Position numbers and translations under genes: made by a program
Assembly (NCBI RefSeq): GCF_016756775.1
Contig: NZ_JAERMU010000008.1
Coordinates: 62,001 to 126,000, forward strand
Source of the DNA: Dryocola clanedunensis subsp. sulfonylureivorans
Lineage (GTDB): Bacteria > Pseudomonadota > Gammaproteobacteria > Enterobacterales > Enterobacteriaceae
Length of the DNA: 64,000 bases
Direction of reading: 5' to 3'
The notes under the pieces: model-generated
What the model saw: only the letters and a program-made list of their open reading frames with translations
Database searches by the model: none
What the model was told of the DNA's origin: nothing
Shown: in pieces, positions 46,267 through 59,991 of the stretch
How positions within the stretch are numbered: position 1 is the first letter of the stretch
How the letters are laid out: every line of letters begins with the position of its first letter

Positions 46267-48864
46267 ATGGGTAAAGCTCTCGTCATCGTTGAGTCCCCGG
46301 CAAAAGCCAAAACGATCAACAAATATCTCGGTAATGACTATGTGGTTAAGTCCAGCGTAGGTCATATCCGCGATTTGCCGACCAGTGGATCAACCACCAA
46401 GAAGAGCGCTGACTCTGCCTCCACCAAAACGACCAAAAAGGTCAAAAAGGATGAACGCGGCGCGCTCGTAAACCGTATGGGTGTCGACCCGTGGCACAGC
46501 TGGGAAGCCCGGTATGAAGTGCTGCCGGGCAAAGAAAAGGTGGTTTCAGAACTGAAATCCCTTGCTGAGAAAGCCGACCATATCTATCTCGCAACCGACC
46601 TTGACCGCGAAGGGGAGGCCATTGCATGGCACCTGCGGGAAGTGATCGGCGGCGATGAATCGCGCTATAGCCGCGTGGTGTTTAACGAAATCACCAAAAA
46701 TGCTATCCAGCAGGCTTTTGAAAAGCCGGGCGAACTGAATATTGACCGTGTTAATGCACAGCAGGCGCGTCGCTTTATGGACCGCGTTGTGGGTTACATG
46801 GTGTCACCGCTGCTGTGGAAGAAAATTGCCCGTGGCCTGTCCGCCGGTCGCGTACAGTCTGTCGCGGTGCGTCTGGTTGTTGAGCGCGAACGCGAAATCA
46901 AAGCGTTCGTGCCGGAAGAGTTCTGGGAAATTGATGCCAACCTGGCAACGCCGAAAGGCGACAATTTACCGGTTCAGGTCAGCCACCACAAAGATAAACC
47001 GTTCCGTCCGGTTAATCGTGAACAGACCATGGCGGCGGTCAGCGAGCTTGAAAAAGCGAGCTACAGCGTGCTTGAGCGTGAAGATAAGCCGACCAGCAGC
47101 AAACCTGGCGCGCCGTTCATCACCTCCACGTTACAGCAGGCTGCCAGCACCCGTCTTGGTTTTGGCGTGAAGAAAACCATGATGATGGCGCAGCGTCTGT
47201 ATGAAGCGGGTCATATCACCTACATGCGTACTGACTCCACTAACCTGAGCCAGGATGCGGTTGGCATGGTGCGTGGGTACATTGAGGACAACTTTGGCAA
47301 GAAGTACCTGCCAGAGTCGCCGCTCCAGTACTCCAACAAAGAGAATTCTCAGGAAGCGCACGAAGCCATTCGTCCTTCCGACGTCAGCGTTGTTTCTGAA
47401 TCCCTGAAGGATATGGAAGCGGACGCGCAGAAGCTGTACCAGCTGATCTGGCGCCAGTTTGTTGCCTGTCAGATGACGCCTGCGCAGTACGACTCCACGA
47501 CCTTAACAGTCGCCGCCGGTGATTACCGCCTGAAAGCGCGCGGTCGTATCTTGCGCTTCGATGGCTGGACAAAAGTGATGCCTGCACTGCGCAAAGGCGA
47601 TGAAGACAAAACGCTGCCTGCGGTGAACAAGGGTGACGCGATGTCGCTCGTTGAACTGCTGCCGGGCCAGCACTTTACCAAGCCGCCTGCTCGTTTCAGC
47701 GAAGCCTCGCTGGTTAAAGAGCTGGAGAAACGTGGTATCGGCCGTCCGTCTACCTATGCGTCAATCATTTCCACCATCCAGGATCGTGGCTATGTGCGTG
47801 TGGAAAACCGTCGCTTCTACGCTGAAAAAATGGGTGAGATCGTCACCGACCGCCTGGAAGAGAATTTCCGCGAGTTGATGAACTACGACTTTACCGCGCA
47901 GATGGAAAACAACCTCGACCAGGTGGCCAACAATCAGGCCGAATGGAAAGGGGTGCTGGACGAATTCTTCTCTGACTTTAGCGGCCAGCTTGAAAAAGCG
48001 GCGCAGGAGCCGGAAGAGGGCGGAATGCGTCCGAATCAGATGGTGCTGACCAGCATCGACTGTCCGACCTGCAGTCGTAAAATGGGTATTCGTACCGCCA
48101 GTACGGGCGTGTTCCTGGGCTGTTCTGGGTACGCGCTGCCGCCGAAAGAGCGTTGCAAGACCACCATTAACCTGGTGCCGGAAAACGAAGTGCTCAACGT
48201 CCTTGAAGGCGATGACGCGGAAACCAATGCCCTGCGTGCGAAACGTCGCTGTGCCAAATGCGGCACCGCGATGGACAGCTACCTTATCGATCCAAAACGT
48301 AAGCTGCATGTTTGTGGTAACAACCCAACCTGTGACGGTTATGAGATCGAAGAAGGTGAGTTCCGCATCAAGGGTTATGACGGCCCAATCGTTGAGTGCG
48401 AAAAATGTGGTTCTGAAATGCACCTGAAAATGGGGCGTTTCGGTAAGTACATGTCCTGCACCAACGACGACTGCAAAAATACGCGTAAGATCCTGCGTAA
48501 CGGCGAAGTCGCACCACCTAAGGAAGATCCGGTTCCGCTACCTGAACTGCCATGCGAAAAATCGGACGCTTATTTTGTTCTGCGCGACGGTGCTGCGGGC
48601 GTGTTCCTGGCGGCCAATACCTTCCCTAAATCGCGTGAAACCCGCGCTCCGTTAGTGGAAGAGCTGTACCGCTTCCGTGACCGTTTGCCAGAGAAGCTGC
48701 GCTATCTGGCCGATGCGCCACAGCAGGACGCCGATGGCAACAAGTCGGTTGTACGCTTCAGCCGGAAGACCAAACAGCAATACGTTTCCTCAGAGAAAGA
48801 CGGCAAAGCCACCGGCTGGTCTGCTTTCTTCGTCGACGGGAAATGGGTCGAAGGGAAGAAGTAA
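46267..48864 (+). CDS. topA: DNA topoisomerase I
   Basis: 865 residues as in E. coli; type IA enzyme that relaxes negative supercoils. The ATG at 46267 gives [13 protein letters not shown]; an in-frame GTG two codons earlier is not needed. Toprim domain (about 1-155, with the DLDREGEA metal motif), active-site Tyr near residue 319 in [11 protein letters not shown], then C-terminal zinc ribbons: CPTCSRKMG...[12 protein letters not shown]...C and CEKCGSEMH...CTNDDC, followed by the non-zinc tail. Confidence 0.97.
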   Translation: MGKALVIVESPAKAKTINKYLGNDYVVKSSVGHIRDLPTSGSTTKKSADSASTKTTKKVKKDERGALVNRMGVDPWHSWEARYEVLPGKEKVVSELKSLAEKADHIYLATDLDREGEAIAWHLREVIGGDESRYSRVVFNEITKNAIQQAFEKPGELNIDRVNAQQARRFMDRVVGYMVSPLLWKKIARGLSAGRVQSVAVRLVVEREREIKAFVPEEFWEIDANLATPKGDNLPVQVSHHKDKPFRPVNREQTMAAVSELEKASYSVLEREDKPTSSKPGAPFITSTLQQAASTRLGFGVKKTMMMAQRLYEAGHITYMRTDSTNLSQDAVGMVRGYIEDNFGKKYLPESPLQYSNKENSQEAHEAIRPSDVSVVSESLKDMEADAQKLYQLIWRQFVACQMTPAQYDSTTLTVAAGDYRLKARGRILRFDGWTKVMPALRKGDEDKTLPAVNKGDAMSLVELLPGQHFTKPPARFSEASLVKELEKRGIGRPSTYASIISTIQDRGYVRVENRRFYAEKMGEIVTDRLEENFRELMNYDFTAQMENNLDQVANNQAEWKGVLDEFFSDFSGQLEKAAQEPEEGGMRPNQMVLTSIDCPTCSRKMGIRTASTGVFLGCSGYALPPKERCKTTINLVPENEVLNVLEGDDAETNALRAKRRCAKCGTAMDSYLIDPKRKLHVCGNNPTCDGYEIEEGEFRIKGYDGPIVECEKCGSEMHLKMGRFGKYMSCTNDDCKNTRKILRNGEVAPPKEDPVPLPELPCEKSDAYFVLRDGAAGVFLAANTFPKSRETRAPLVEELYRFRDRLPEKLRYLADAPQQDADGNKSVVRFSRKTKQQYVSSEKDGKATGWSAFFVDGKWVEGKK

Positions 48865-48879
48865 TCTTCCCCTGATGTG

Positions 48880-48909
48880 AAAAACCGGAGCCTGGCTCCG
48901 GTTTTTTTA
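48880..48909 (+). terminator. Terminator after topA
   Basis: AACCGGAGCC-TGG-CTCCGGTT core with TTTTTTTA tail, 16 bases past the stop. Confidence 0.92.
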
Positions 48910-49049
48910 TATCCTCTTATATAACCTGTTTATTATTTTTTCTTACCATCTATACAGAGTAGATATAACTGATATAGTGATCCCATCGCATATTCTTTCA
49001 ATCTCATAGCGTCTTACTCCCCGCACCGCCTGCGTCGGGGGCGTGATGA

Positions 49050-50039
<990 letters not shown>

Positions 50040-50370
50040 TTCTGCAAGGTATCTTCTTTTCCCAAAGAAGATACCTTATATATCCTGTAAAATAATACGA
50101 ATTAGACTCATCCCGATTTATTCCCGCCTTTTATATCCCTGCAAAACAAATGGTTATAATGTCTCTAATTAGCGACAGAGGTAGCTAACAATTACCCACA
50201 ACGCAAACTCGAGACTTCAATAACTTATTTCATGTCAAAAGATTTAATCTTTTTCTGAAAACAGCGCGCAAATGTGCTGGCTTTTGGGCTAGAGTTTCTT
50301 TAGGATTAATCCCAACAACCGATTGTTTATACCGATTGTTAATAAAATTCTGATAAGTGGTGTCGATTGT
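50040..50370. other. cysB-ymiA intergenic region
   Basis: 331 bp. Contains the cysB terminator at its left edge, and near 50320-50342 a short direct repeat CCGATTGTTTATA/CCGATTGTTAATA. Otherwise AT-rich with no gene that I can support. Confidence 0.6.
50046..50077. terminator. Terminator after cysB
   Basis: AAGGTATCTTCTTT / AAAGAAGATACCTT: perfect 14-bp stem, loop TCCC, six bases past the stop; short T-rich tail. Confidence 0.85.
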
Positions 50371-50511
50371 ATGAGGTTAGCAATGCCAGCAGGACGTGAA
50401 CAACCGCAAAGGGATCCCGAGCTCAAACGCAAAGCCTGGCTGGCGGTCTTTTTGGTATCAGGCCTGTTCTGGCTGGTGGTTGCGCTGGTGGCATGGCACT
50501 ACTGGAGCTGA
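50371..50511 (+). CDS. ymiA: Small membrane protein YmiA
   Basis: 46 residues, as in E. coli YmiA. A polar N-terminus (MRLAMPAGREQPQRDPELKRK) is followed by one membrane helix (AWLAVFLVSGLFWLVVALVAW). Function unknown. A longer reading from 50323 is less likely. Its stop is two bases before the yciX start, so translation is probably coupled. Confidence 0.85.
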   Translation: MRLAMPAGREQPQRDPELKRKAWLAVFLVSGLFWLVVALVAWHYWS

Positions 50512-50513
50512 AT

Positions 50514-50693
50514 ATGGTGACTCGCGGGCAGGCGCGGCAGGCTAAAGCTGTATGTCAACCAGATGACAACGCCGTTCAGACACCGAAAGGAACCAAAAGC
50601 GTAAAAATTGCGGCCCCTGAGTCCTGGAAGCTGTCGAAACAGCAGCAGGAATTTATTGATTTGTTCTCAGCGGACGATCACAAAAAACAATAA
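50514..50693 (+). CDS. yciX: Small protein YciX
   Basis: 59 residues, starting MVTRGQARQAKAVCQPDDNA; soluble, polar, ending DDHKKQ. The ATG at 50514 uses GGAG located in the last codons of ymiA. Same order ymiA-yciX ahead of acnA as in E. coli. Function unknown. Confidence 0.82.
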   Translation: MVTRGQARQAKAVCQPDDNAVQTPKGTKSVKIAAPESWKLSKQQQEFIDLFSADDHKKQ

Positions 50694-50855
50694 TCATTCA
50701 TTTCATTTACGTTTAATTAACTTGCTGTCAATCACACTTTTTATATTAGCGGCAGCAAACTGGCGTACTTATTAATCACTACACACAGCAATATTCTTCG
50801 CGACTGCTTAATTAGTCAGTCAATGTGCATAGCGTATATAAAAAGAGTAATGCTT

Positions 50856-50954
50856 ATGATTCACTTCGGAAGTCTTAAATACTGGTCATGGGTTGGCGCG
50901 TTCGCCGTTTCGGTGTTGTTCTGGGCGCAGCTGATCGCCACGCTGGCTAACTAA
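50856..50954 (+). CDS. ymiC: Small membrane protein YmiC
   Basis: 32 residues: MIHFGSLKYWSWVGAFAVSVLFWAQLIATLAN. It resembles the 31-residue E. coli YmiC (same KYWSW.GAF.....FWA pattern) and lies in the same place before acnA. One membrane helix. AAAAGAG 10 bases upstream may serve as ribosome site. Too short for usual gene calling. A terminator follows. Confidence 0.8.
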   Translation: MIHFGSLKYWSWVGAFAVSVLFWAQLIATLAN

Positions 50955-50956
50955 TT

Positions 50957-50988
50957 CAAACGCCCTGGCTGCATGCCCGGGCGTTTTC
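50957..50988 (+). terminator. Terminator after ymiC
   Basis: AAACGCCC ... GGGCGTTTTC hairpin, three bases past the ymiC stop; separates the small genes from acnA. Confidence 0.8.
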
Positions 50989-51110
50989 GTCTCCGCAGCC
51001 GCCAAAATGGGCCATTTATCATTTTGGGTTGTTATCAAAACGTTACGACATGTTTGTGTTATCTTTAATAGTGACCCTGAATTCACTCAGGACATCGTTA
51101 AGGAGGAGCT

Positions 51111-53786
<2,676 letters not shown>

Positions 53787-54125
53787 AAGAGTAGTTCCGC
53801 CTGAAGCGTAGGGCGGATAAACGAGGTGTCATCCGCCGCAAGGTTGTCTGGTGGATGGCGCTGCCGCTTGTCCGCCCTACAATTTCTCGAGAATTATTCG
53901 GAAAGCAAATGCCCATCTGAAGCGTAGGGCGGATAAACGAAGTGTTATCCGCCGCAGGGTTATCTGGTGGATGGCGCTGCCGCTTATCCAACCTACAATT
54001 CCTCGAGAATTATTCGGAAAGTAAATGCCCATCTTAAGCGTAGGGCGGATAAACGAGGTGTCATCCGCCGCAAGGTTGTCTGGTGGATGGCGCTGCCGCT
54101 TATCCACCCTACAATTTCTCTATGA
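53787..54125. repeat. 116-bp tandem array of REP unit plus ribA 3'-end copies
   Basis: Repeat units begin at about 53806, 53922 and 54038 with a constant 116-bp period. Each has GTAGGGCGGATAAACGA, an inverted REP half (GGTGGATGGCGCTGCCGCTT.TCC..CCTAC) and, in the first two, the segment ATTATTCGGAAAGCAAATGCCC that copies the last codons of ribA (54126 onward). Open frames that cross the array merely repeat one peptide and are not genes. The array lies between the convergent acnA and ribA. Confidence 0.9.
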
Positions 54126-54716
54126 TTATTCGGAAAGCAAATGCCCCATCTTGGCGGCTTTAGTGTCCAGATAGTGCGCGTTCTTCGGGTTACGCCCCAC
54201 GATTAACGGCACTCGTTCAACGATATTAATACCCGCCTCGCTCAGAATTTCGACTTTCTTCGGGTTGTTGGTCAGCAGACGCACCGCGTCCACGCCCAGT
54301 AGCTTGAACATATCCGCGCATAGGGTGAAGTCCCGCTCGTCTGCCGCAAAACCTAACTGGTGATTTGCCTCAACCGTGTCGTAGCCTTTGTCCTGCAGGG
54401 CATAGGCGCGGATTTTATTCAGCAGCCCGATGTTGCGGCCTTCCTGGCGATGATAAAGCAATACGCCACGGCCTTCTTCGGCAATGTGCGACAGCGCGGC
54501 TTCAAGCTGGAAACCGCAGTCACAGCGCAGGCTAAACAGCGCATCACCCGTCAGGCATTCAGAATGCACGCGGGCGAGTACGGATTCTTCCCCGGTAATA
54601 TCACCAAAAACCAGGGCGACGTGATCCTGCCCGGTTGCCAGTTCTTCAAAACCCACCATCAGGAAATCGCCCCATGGGGTTGGCAGTTTGGCTTCTGCCA
54701 CACGTTTAAGCTGCAT
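54126..54716 (-). CDS. ribA: GTP cyclohydrolase II
   Basis: 196 residues as in E. coli RibA. Opens GTP to give 2,5-diamino-6-ribosylamino-pyrimidinone phosphate, formate and pyrophosphate at the start of riboflavin synthesis. Zinc ligands Cys54, Cys65 and Cys67 ([20 protein letters not shown]); RQEGRNIGL and the Tyr/Arg-containing [10 protein letters not shown] region follow. Its last eight codons and stop are duplicated twice downstream. Confidence 0.96.
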   Translation of the reverse strand: MQLKRVAEAKLPTPWGDFLMVGFEELATGQDHVALVFGDITGEESVLARVHSECLTGDALFSLRCDCGFQLEAALSHIAEEGRGVLLYHRQEGRNIGLLNKIRAYALQDKGYDTVEANHQLGFAADERDFTLCADMFKLLGVDAVRLLTNNPKKVEILSEAGINIVERVPLIVGRNPKNAHYLDTKAAKMGHLLSE

Positions 54717-54922
54717 GTGATTCTCCAGGTACTTTTTTTGACGCCCGCAGGCGACTGCCAGCTTTCTGGCGGCAATGATTATCGTTATTTTGCCACAAGG
54801 CAGAACACTTCGCCTAATAGACTGGTTGGTCTGCTATTTTTACCTGTAGCACAACGTGCCATTTTCCCTTCCGTGCACTTTTTCGGGTATCCTTGGGCGA
54901 CTTTGATTGTTAAGGAGCAACA

Positions 54923-55687
54923 ATGCGGGCTATCGCTAAACGAACGGCTGCCGGTGCCGGACTGCTGTTAATCATGCCGTTAACCGTCTGGTTTTCAGGC
55001 TGGCAATGGGCGCCGGACGGCGGGAATGCATTGCTAAAAGCGATGTATTGGGTCACCGAGACCGTGACTCAACCCTGGGGCATTATCACGCACGTTTTGC
55101 TCTGCGGCTGGTTCCTGTGGTGCCTCAGGTTCCGCTTAAAAGCGGCGCTGATGCTTTTTGCTATCCTTGGTTCGGCTATCCTTATTGGTCAGGGCGTTAA
55201 GTCGGTTATTAAAGATAAAGTCCAGGAGCCGCGTCCGTTTGTGGTCTGGCTTGAAAAAACGCAGCATGTCCCGACCGATGAGTTCTACAATTTAAAGCGT
55301 AAGCAGCGCGGCGAGCTGGTTAAAAACCAACTTTCCACCCACAGCGAAGTGCCGGGCTGGCTGCGTCAGCACTGGCAAAAAGAGACCGGTTTTGCATTTC
55401 CGTCGGGCCACACAATGTTTGCCGCCAGTTGGGCATTATTAGGCGTTGGGCTGCTCTGGCCCCGTCGCCGCACGTTTACCATCGTCCTGCTGCTGGTATG
55501 GGCTACGGGCGTAATGGGGAGCCGTTTGCTGCTGGGCATGCACTGGCCACGGGATCTGGCGGTGGCTACGCTCATCTCCTGGCTGCTGGTCACGCTTGCC
55601 ACCTGGCTTGCTCAAAAGTGGTGTGGGCCGCTTACGCCGCCGGCAGAAGAAGACCAGGAAATAGCCGAAAGGGACGAAGAACCTTGA
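54923..55687 (+). CDS. pgpB: Phosphatidylglycerophosphatase B / undecaprenyl-PP phosphatase
   Basis: 254-residue inner-membrane PAP2 phosphatase as in E. coli. Motifs: KDKVQEPRP, PSGHTMFA, and SRLLLGMHWPRD with the catalytic His residues. Six helices. AAGGAGC precedes the ATG. Acts on phosphatidylglycerol phosphate, undecaprenyl pyrophosphate and related lipids at the periplasmic face. Confidence 0.95.
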   Translation: MRAIAKRTAAGAGLLLIMPLTVWFSGWQWAPDGGNALLKAMYWVTETVTQPWGIITHVLLCGWFLWCLRFRLKAALMLFAILGSAILIGQGVKSVIKDKVQEPRPFVVWLEKTQHVPTDEFYNLKRKQRGELVKNQLSTHSEVPGWLRQHWQKETGFAFPSGHTMFAASWALLGVGLLWPRRRTFTIVLLLVWATGVMGSRLLLGMHWPRDLAVATLISWLLVTLATWLAQKWCGPLTPPAEEDQEIAERDEEP

Positions 55688-55824
55688 GATTATTGATTTA
55701 AGCCCCATTTCTTATGAATTGGACGTCGCTAATGGATTCCCCGGGCTCCCCGGAAATGGTAATTTATACCGTTGAAAAGCATTAGGGCATAACAGTCGCG
55801 CAAGACCACATAACGGGAAGTAAT

Positions 55825-56130
55825 GTGAAATATTTATTCATCTTTTTACTGCTGCTGGCGATCTTTGTGGTTTCCGTTACCTTGGGTGCGCAAAACGATC
55901 AGGTAGTCAATTTTAATTACCTGTTGGCACAGGGCGAATACCGTGTCTCCACGTTGCTGGCAACACTCTTTGCCGCTGGTTTTATCATCGGCTGGCTCAT
56001 TTGCAGCCTGTTCTGGCTACGCGTGCGCATTCTGCTGGCGCGGGCCGACCGTAAAATTAAACGCCTTGAGCAACAGGTGACCGTGGACCCAGTGGTGCCA
56101 GCGACCTCCGTTCCGGCAGTGAAGGAATAA
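55825..56130 (+). CDS. lapA: LPS assembly protein LapA (YciS)
   Basis: 101 residues (E. coli 102). Two membrane helices (about 2-20 and 43-67) and a short cytoplasmic basic tail. Partner of LapB in control of LPS amount through LpxC. Six bases separate it from lapB. Confidence 0.93.
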   Translation: MKYLFIFLLLLAIFVVSVTLGAQNDQVVNFNYLLAQGEYRVSTLLATLFAAGFIIGWLICSLFWLRVRILLARADRKIKRLEQQVTVDPVVPATSVPAVKE

Positions 56131-56136
56131 CCGTAT

Positions 56137-57306
56137 ATGCTGGAGCTGCTGTTTCTGCTGTTGCCCGTGGCTGCCGCTTACGGCTGGTACATGGGACGCA
56201 GAAGTGCGCATCAAGATAAACAACAGGAAGCCAACCGCCTGTCGCGAGACTACGTCGCCGGGGTGAACTTCCTGCTGTCTAATCAGCAGGACAAAGCGGT
56301 CGATCTCTTCCTGGATATGCTGAAAGAAGATACCAGCACCGTGGAGGCTCACCTGACGCTTGGCAATCTGTTTCGCTCACGTGGGGAAGTCGATCGCGCC
56401 ATTCGCATCCATCAGTCGTTGATGGAAAGCGCCTCGTTGACCTACGAGCAGCGCCTGCTTGCCGTTCAGCAGCTGGGGCGTGACTACATGGCCGCCGGAC
56501 TGTATGACCGGGCAGAAGATATGTTTGCTCAGCTGGTCGACGAAACCGACTTCCGGGTCAGCGCGCTGCAGCAGCTGCTGCAAATTCATCAGGCAACCAG
56601 CGACTGGCAGAAAGCTATTGAAGTCGCGGAGCGCCTGGTCAAGCTCGGCAAAGACAAGCAGCGTACCGAAATCGCCCACTTCTATTGCGAGCTTGCTTTA
56701 CAGCTGATGGGCAGCGACGATCTGGATCGCGCCATGTCGCTGCTGAAGAAAGGCGCGGCGGCGGACAAAAACTGTGCCCGCGTCTCTATCATGATGGGCC
56801 GCATTTTCATGGCCAAAGGCGAGTACGCCAAAGCCGTAGAATCCTTACAGCGCGTTATCGATCAGGACAGCGAGCTGGTCAGCGAAACGCTGGATATGTT
56901 GCAGGTTTGTTTCCAGCAGCTCAATAAGCCCGACGAGTGGGAAGCGTTCCTCAAGCGCTGCGTTGAAGAGAATGCCGGTGCCGTAGCGGAACTGATGCTG
57001 GCCGGTATTCTGGAGCAGAAAGAGGGGGCCGATACGGCGCAGGTGTATATCAACCGGCAGCTGCAGCGCCACCCGACAATGCGCGTCTTCCACCGCCTGA
57101 TTGATTACCATCTCCAGGAAGCAGAAGAGGGGCGTGCGAAAGAGAGTTTGATCGTGTTACGTGATATGGTGGGCGAGCAGGTGAGGACTAAACCGCGCTA
57201 TCGCTGCCAGAAGTGTGGCTTCACCGCCTTTACGATGTACTGGCACTGCCCGTCATGCCGGGCCTGGTCAACCGTTAAGCCCATTCGGGGTCTGGACGGA
57301 CAATAA
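56137..57306 (+). CDS. lapB: LPS assembly regulator LapB (YciM)
   Basis: 389 residues. N-terminal membrane helix (about 1-18), a long run of tetratricopeptide repeats (about 35-330; VEAHLTLGNLFRSRGEVDRAI and similar), and a C-terminal rubredoxin-type metal knuckle with CQKCGF and CPSCRAW. Adapter that presents LpxC to the FtsH protease. Confidence 0.95.
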   Translation: MLELLFLLLPVAAAYGWYMGRRSAHQDKQQEANRLSRDYVAGVNFLLSNQQDKAVDLFLDMLKEDTSTVEAHLTLGNLFRSRGEVDRAIRIHQSLMESASLTYEQRLLAVQQLGRDYMAAGLYDRAEDMFAQLVDETDFRVSALQQLLQIHQATSDWQKAIEVAERLVKLGKDKQRTEIAHFYCELALQLMGSDDLDRAMSLLKKGAAADKNCARVSIMMGRIFMAKGEYAKAVESLQRVIDQDSELVSETLDMLQVCFQQLNKPDEWEAFLKRCVEENAGAVAELMLAGILEQKEGADTAQVYINRQLQRHPTMRVFHRLIDYHLQEAEEGRAKESLIVLRDMVGEQVRTKPRYRCQKCGFTAFTMYWHCPSCRAWSTVKPIRGLDGQ

Positions 57307-57333
57307 AACGGCGGCGGGTTAGCGCCGTTTTTA
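57305..57333 (+). terminator. Terminator after lapB
   Basis: AACGGCG / CGCCGTT stem with TTTTT tail, starting at the lapB stop. Confidence 0.8.
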
Positions 57334-57513
57334 AAAAAGCCCGCACTTTAGTTACAACATACTTATCTGTGGTTAAATCTCCTTATTCCGGCCTCGAGCA
57401 GCCATCGCCTGGCAGGGTGCAATGGCAACTGTAAATTTTCCCTGCGCGCGAGTAGAATGCTTGCCGTTTATCCCCTGCGCCGCGCTGGTGCCCAACAGTC
57501 AGAAGGTTAAGTC

Positions 57514-58251
57514 ATGAATTCAACTGCATCCTCCTCCTCCCGTGTTGCCACCGATTCGCCCGTTGTCGTTGCGCTCGACTACGACAAGCGCGACAGCGCG
57601 CTGGCATTCGTCGACCGTATCGACCCGCAGGACTGCCGCATGAAGGTCGGTAAGGAGATGTTCACGCTGTTCGGGCCGCAGTTCGTCAGCGATCTGCAGC
57701 AGCGCGGCTTTGATGTCTTCCTCGATTTAAAATTCCACGATATTCCAAACACCACCGCCCGTGCGGTTGCGGCGGCGGCCGATCTTGGCGTATGGATGGT
57801 TAACGTCCACGCCAGCGGCGGGGCGCGCATGATGAGCGCGGCACGTGAGGCGTTAACACCGTTTGGCAAAGATGCTCCGCTGCTGATCGCCGTCACCGTG
57901 CTGACCAGCATGGAAGCCAGCGACCTGGCTGATTTAGGCATTCATACAACCCCAGCGGATTACGCAGAGCGCCTGGCACGTCTGACGCAAAACTGCGGTC
58001 TGGACGGCGTGGTCTGTTCGGCTCATGAAGCAGTACGTTTTAAAAATGAGCTGGGTCAGGCATTTAAGCTGGTCACGCCGGGCATCCGTCCGGTTGGCAG
58101 CGAGGCAGGCGATCAGCGTCGTATTATGACGCCGGTTCAGGCGCAGACGGCGGGCGTGGACTATATGGTTATCGGGCGTCCGATCACCCAATCTGCCGAT
58201 CCGGCGCAAACCCTACGTGATATTCGCGCGTCGCTGCAACAGGGAGCATAA
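57514..58251 (+). CDS. pyrF: Orotidine-5'-phosphate decarboxylase
   Basis: 245 residues as in E. coli. Final step of UMP synthesis. Catalytic DxKxxD motif in [12 protein letters not shown] with Lys and paired Asp; phosphate loop [10 protein letters not shown]. Two bases between its stop and the yciH start; the two form an operon. Confidence 0.97.
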   Translation: MNSTASSSSRVATDSPVVVALDYDKRDSALAFVDRIDPQDCRMKVGKEMFTLFGPQFVSDLQQRGFDVFLDLKFHDIPNTTARAVAAAADLGVWMVNVHASGGARMMSAAREALTPFGKDAPLLIAVTVLTSMEASDLADLGIHTTPADYAERLARLTQNCGLDGVVCSAHEAVRFKNELGQAFKLVTPGIRPVGSEAGDQRRIMTPVQAQTAGVDYMVIGRPITQSADPAQTLRDIRASLQQGA

Positions 58252-58253
58252 GC

Positions 58254-58580
58254 ATGAAAGATGACAACAGCCGTCTGGTCTACTCCACGGATACGGGACG
58301 AATCGACGAGCCTAAAGCGGAAGTGGTGCGTCCAAAAGGGGACGGTATTGTACGAATCCAGCGTCAGACCAGCGGGCGCAAAGGCAAAGGGGTTTGCCTG
58401 ATTACCGGCATCGATGCGGACGATGCAACCCTTGCAACCCTTGCCGCCGAGCTGAAAAAGAAATGCGGCTGCGGTGGCTCGCTAAAAGACGGAGTGATTG
58501 AAATTCAGGGGGATAAACGCGACCTGATTAAATCATTGCTGGAAGCAAAAGGAATGAAAGTAAAACTGGCGGGTGGCTAA
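58254..58580 (+). CDS. yciH: eIF1/SUI1-family protein YciH
   Basis: 108 residues as in E. coli YciH. A basic N-terminus is followed by the SUI1 domain (about 30-108) with KGKGVCLITGI, CGCGGSLKDGVIEIQGD. Binds the 30S subunit and affects start-site fidelity under stress. Confidence 0.96.
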   Translation: MKDDNSRLVYSTDTGRIDEPKAEVVRPKGDGIVRIQRQTSGRKGKGVCLITGIDADDATLATLAAELKKKCGCGGSLKDGVIEIQGDKRDLIKSLLEAKGMKVKLAGG

Positions 58581-58604
58581 CGCTTTTATTTCATAGAAAT
58601 TATC

Positions 58605-58635
58605 AGGCCACGGTAATTACCGTGGCCTTTTGTTA
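58605..58635. terminator. Terminator after pyrF-yciH
   Basis: GGCCACGG-TAATTA-CCGTGGCC perfect stem followed by TTTTG. Confidence 0.88.
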
Positions 58636-58710
58636 TGTCTGCTGCAAGACCTGAAAGTCGTTACGTTTTTTATTCGTCAAAGCCCGTTAGGCTCTTGCTG
58701 GCATCCTGCC

Positions 58711-58932
58711 TTATTTACCGACCTGGTGACCAATAATACCACCTACCGCTGCACCACCCAGGGTACCCAGGGTACTGCCATCGGTAAGTACCGCACCGCC
58801 TAACGCACCTGCACCCGCGCCAATCGCGGTATTTCGATCGCGTTTGGACCAGTTTGAACAAGCGCTCAGAGACATCGCAACGGTCACAGCCAGCACAATG
58901 GCGGCAATTTTTTTGTTATTTAAGGTCATCAT
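58711..58932 (-). CDS. osmB: Osmotically inducible lipoprotein OsmB
   Basis: 73 residues (E. coli 72). Signal peptide with lipobox LSAC (Cys25) and a glycine-zipper domain (GAGAGALGGAVLTDGSTLGTLGGAAVGGIIG). GGAG precedes two adjacent ATGs. Osmotic, RpoS- and Rcs-dependent control is known in E. coli. Confidence 0.95.
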   Translation of the reverse strand: MMTLNNKKIAAIVLAVTVAMSLSACSNWSKRDRNTAIGAGAGALGGAVLTDGSTLGTLGGAAVGGIIGHQVGK

Positions 58933-59189
58933 TTTTTTCTCCTGAATAATCGATTCACGGAAATTAACCTCCCCACAAGTATAGTGGCTTAAGCGGAGTT
59001 ATCGTGAAACTGTATGGCAATACCAACCCAGAAAAATAACCCGGGTGATAGTTACATCCTGTTATATGGCTAATTAACATTCTAAGTTTTGCAGGAGATT
59101 ACGACAGGTAAAAAATCTTAAAGGAGGCGCAGGAAAAATCTGATTCAAGCACTGCCTGCGAAAGCACAGGCAATGGCAAAGGATTTTAG

Positions 59190-59948
59190 TTAACTTAAAG
59201 GAAATTGCTTCACGATATCAACGAGCAAACCATTGTTTTGCAACTGCTGACTTGCCGTGTCGCTCAGACCATCGTCGGTAATCACACGGCTAAAACGATC
59301 CATCGGACCAAGTGTATACGGATGCGTTGCGCCAAACTTGCTGCTGTCCGTCAGCACAATTGCTTCACTGCCTTTTTCCAGCACCGCGTTTACCACGTCG
59401 GCGCGCATCATGTCGCGGCCGGTAAAGCCTGTTTCTGGCAAGAATCCATCAATACCGATAAATGCCTTACTGAAGTGAACCTGCTGGATGAACTGACGGG
59501 TCAGGGGGCCGACCATGCTTTCACTTTTCTTCTGGTAAATGCCGCCCAGCAAAATTACTTCGCAGTTGGTATCTTTGAGAAGATGAGCGATATAGCTGCT
59601 GACGGTGATAAGCGTCACACGCTTACGTTCGGCAAGCGTACGGGCGAGAAGTGCATTGCTGCTACCGTTCTCAATGAACACAGTCTCACCGTCGCTAACC
59701 AGCGATGCCGCAAACTCAGCAAGATTTTGCTTCAGCGTGAAGTTGTTCATCATGCGGGTTTCGACGTCGTCACTTTCCAGCGGCACCGCGTAACCGTGGG
59801 CGCGACGCAGGTAGCTCCGCTTTTCCAGAAGATTCAAATCCTGACGGATGGTCACTTCGGAAACGCCGGTTGTCTTAGCGAGATCGGCCACGCTCATACG
59901 GCCCTGATCGATCACCATCTGTAATATGATTTGTTGTCTGGAATTCAT
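59190..59948 (-). CDS. yciT: DeoR-family regulator YciT
   Basis: 252 residues. N-terminal DeoR helix-turn-helix ([27 protein letters not shown]) and sugar-phosphate-isomerase-like effector domain with [28 protein letters not shown] and LTDSSKFG. Closely like E. coli YciT. The ATG at 59948 gives MNSRQQ. Here it lies 43 bp behind ybiW on the same strand, so it may be the last gene of ybiY-ybiW-yciT; a TATAAT sequence 10 bases before the ATG could also give it its own short-leader transcript. Confidence 0.92.
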   Translation of the reverse strand: MNSRQQIILQMVIDQGRMSVADLAKTTGVSEVTIRQDLNLLEKRSYLRRAHGYAVPLESDDVETRMMNNFTLKQNLAEFAASLVSDGETVFIENGSSNALLARTLAERKRVTLITVSSYIAHLLKDTNCEVILLGGIYQKKSESMVGPLTRQFIQQVHFSKAFIGIDGFLPETGFTGRDMMRADVVNAVLEKGSEAIVLTDSSKFGATHPYTLGPMDRFSRVITDDGLSDTASQQLQNNGLLVDIVKQFPLS

Positions 59949-59962
59949 GTCAGCCAATTATA

Positions 59963-59984
59963 GGCGGTGGTTTTCGCCACCGCC
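59963..59984 (-). terminator. Hairpin between ybiW and yciT
   Basis: GGCGGTGG / CCACCGCC perfect 8-bp stem, six-base loop. On the minus strand it is followed by TATAATTGG instead of a T-run, so it would terminate weakly at best. Confidence 0.5.
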
Positions 59985-59991
59985 GAAGTTA

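Noticed and set aside
53806-54118. Regular repeats considered as a CRISPR array
   Set aside because: Whole 116-bp unit is repeated, with no unique spacers between short repeats; it is REP/BIME plus ribA-end duplication.
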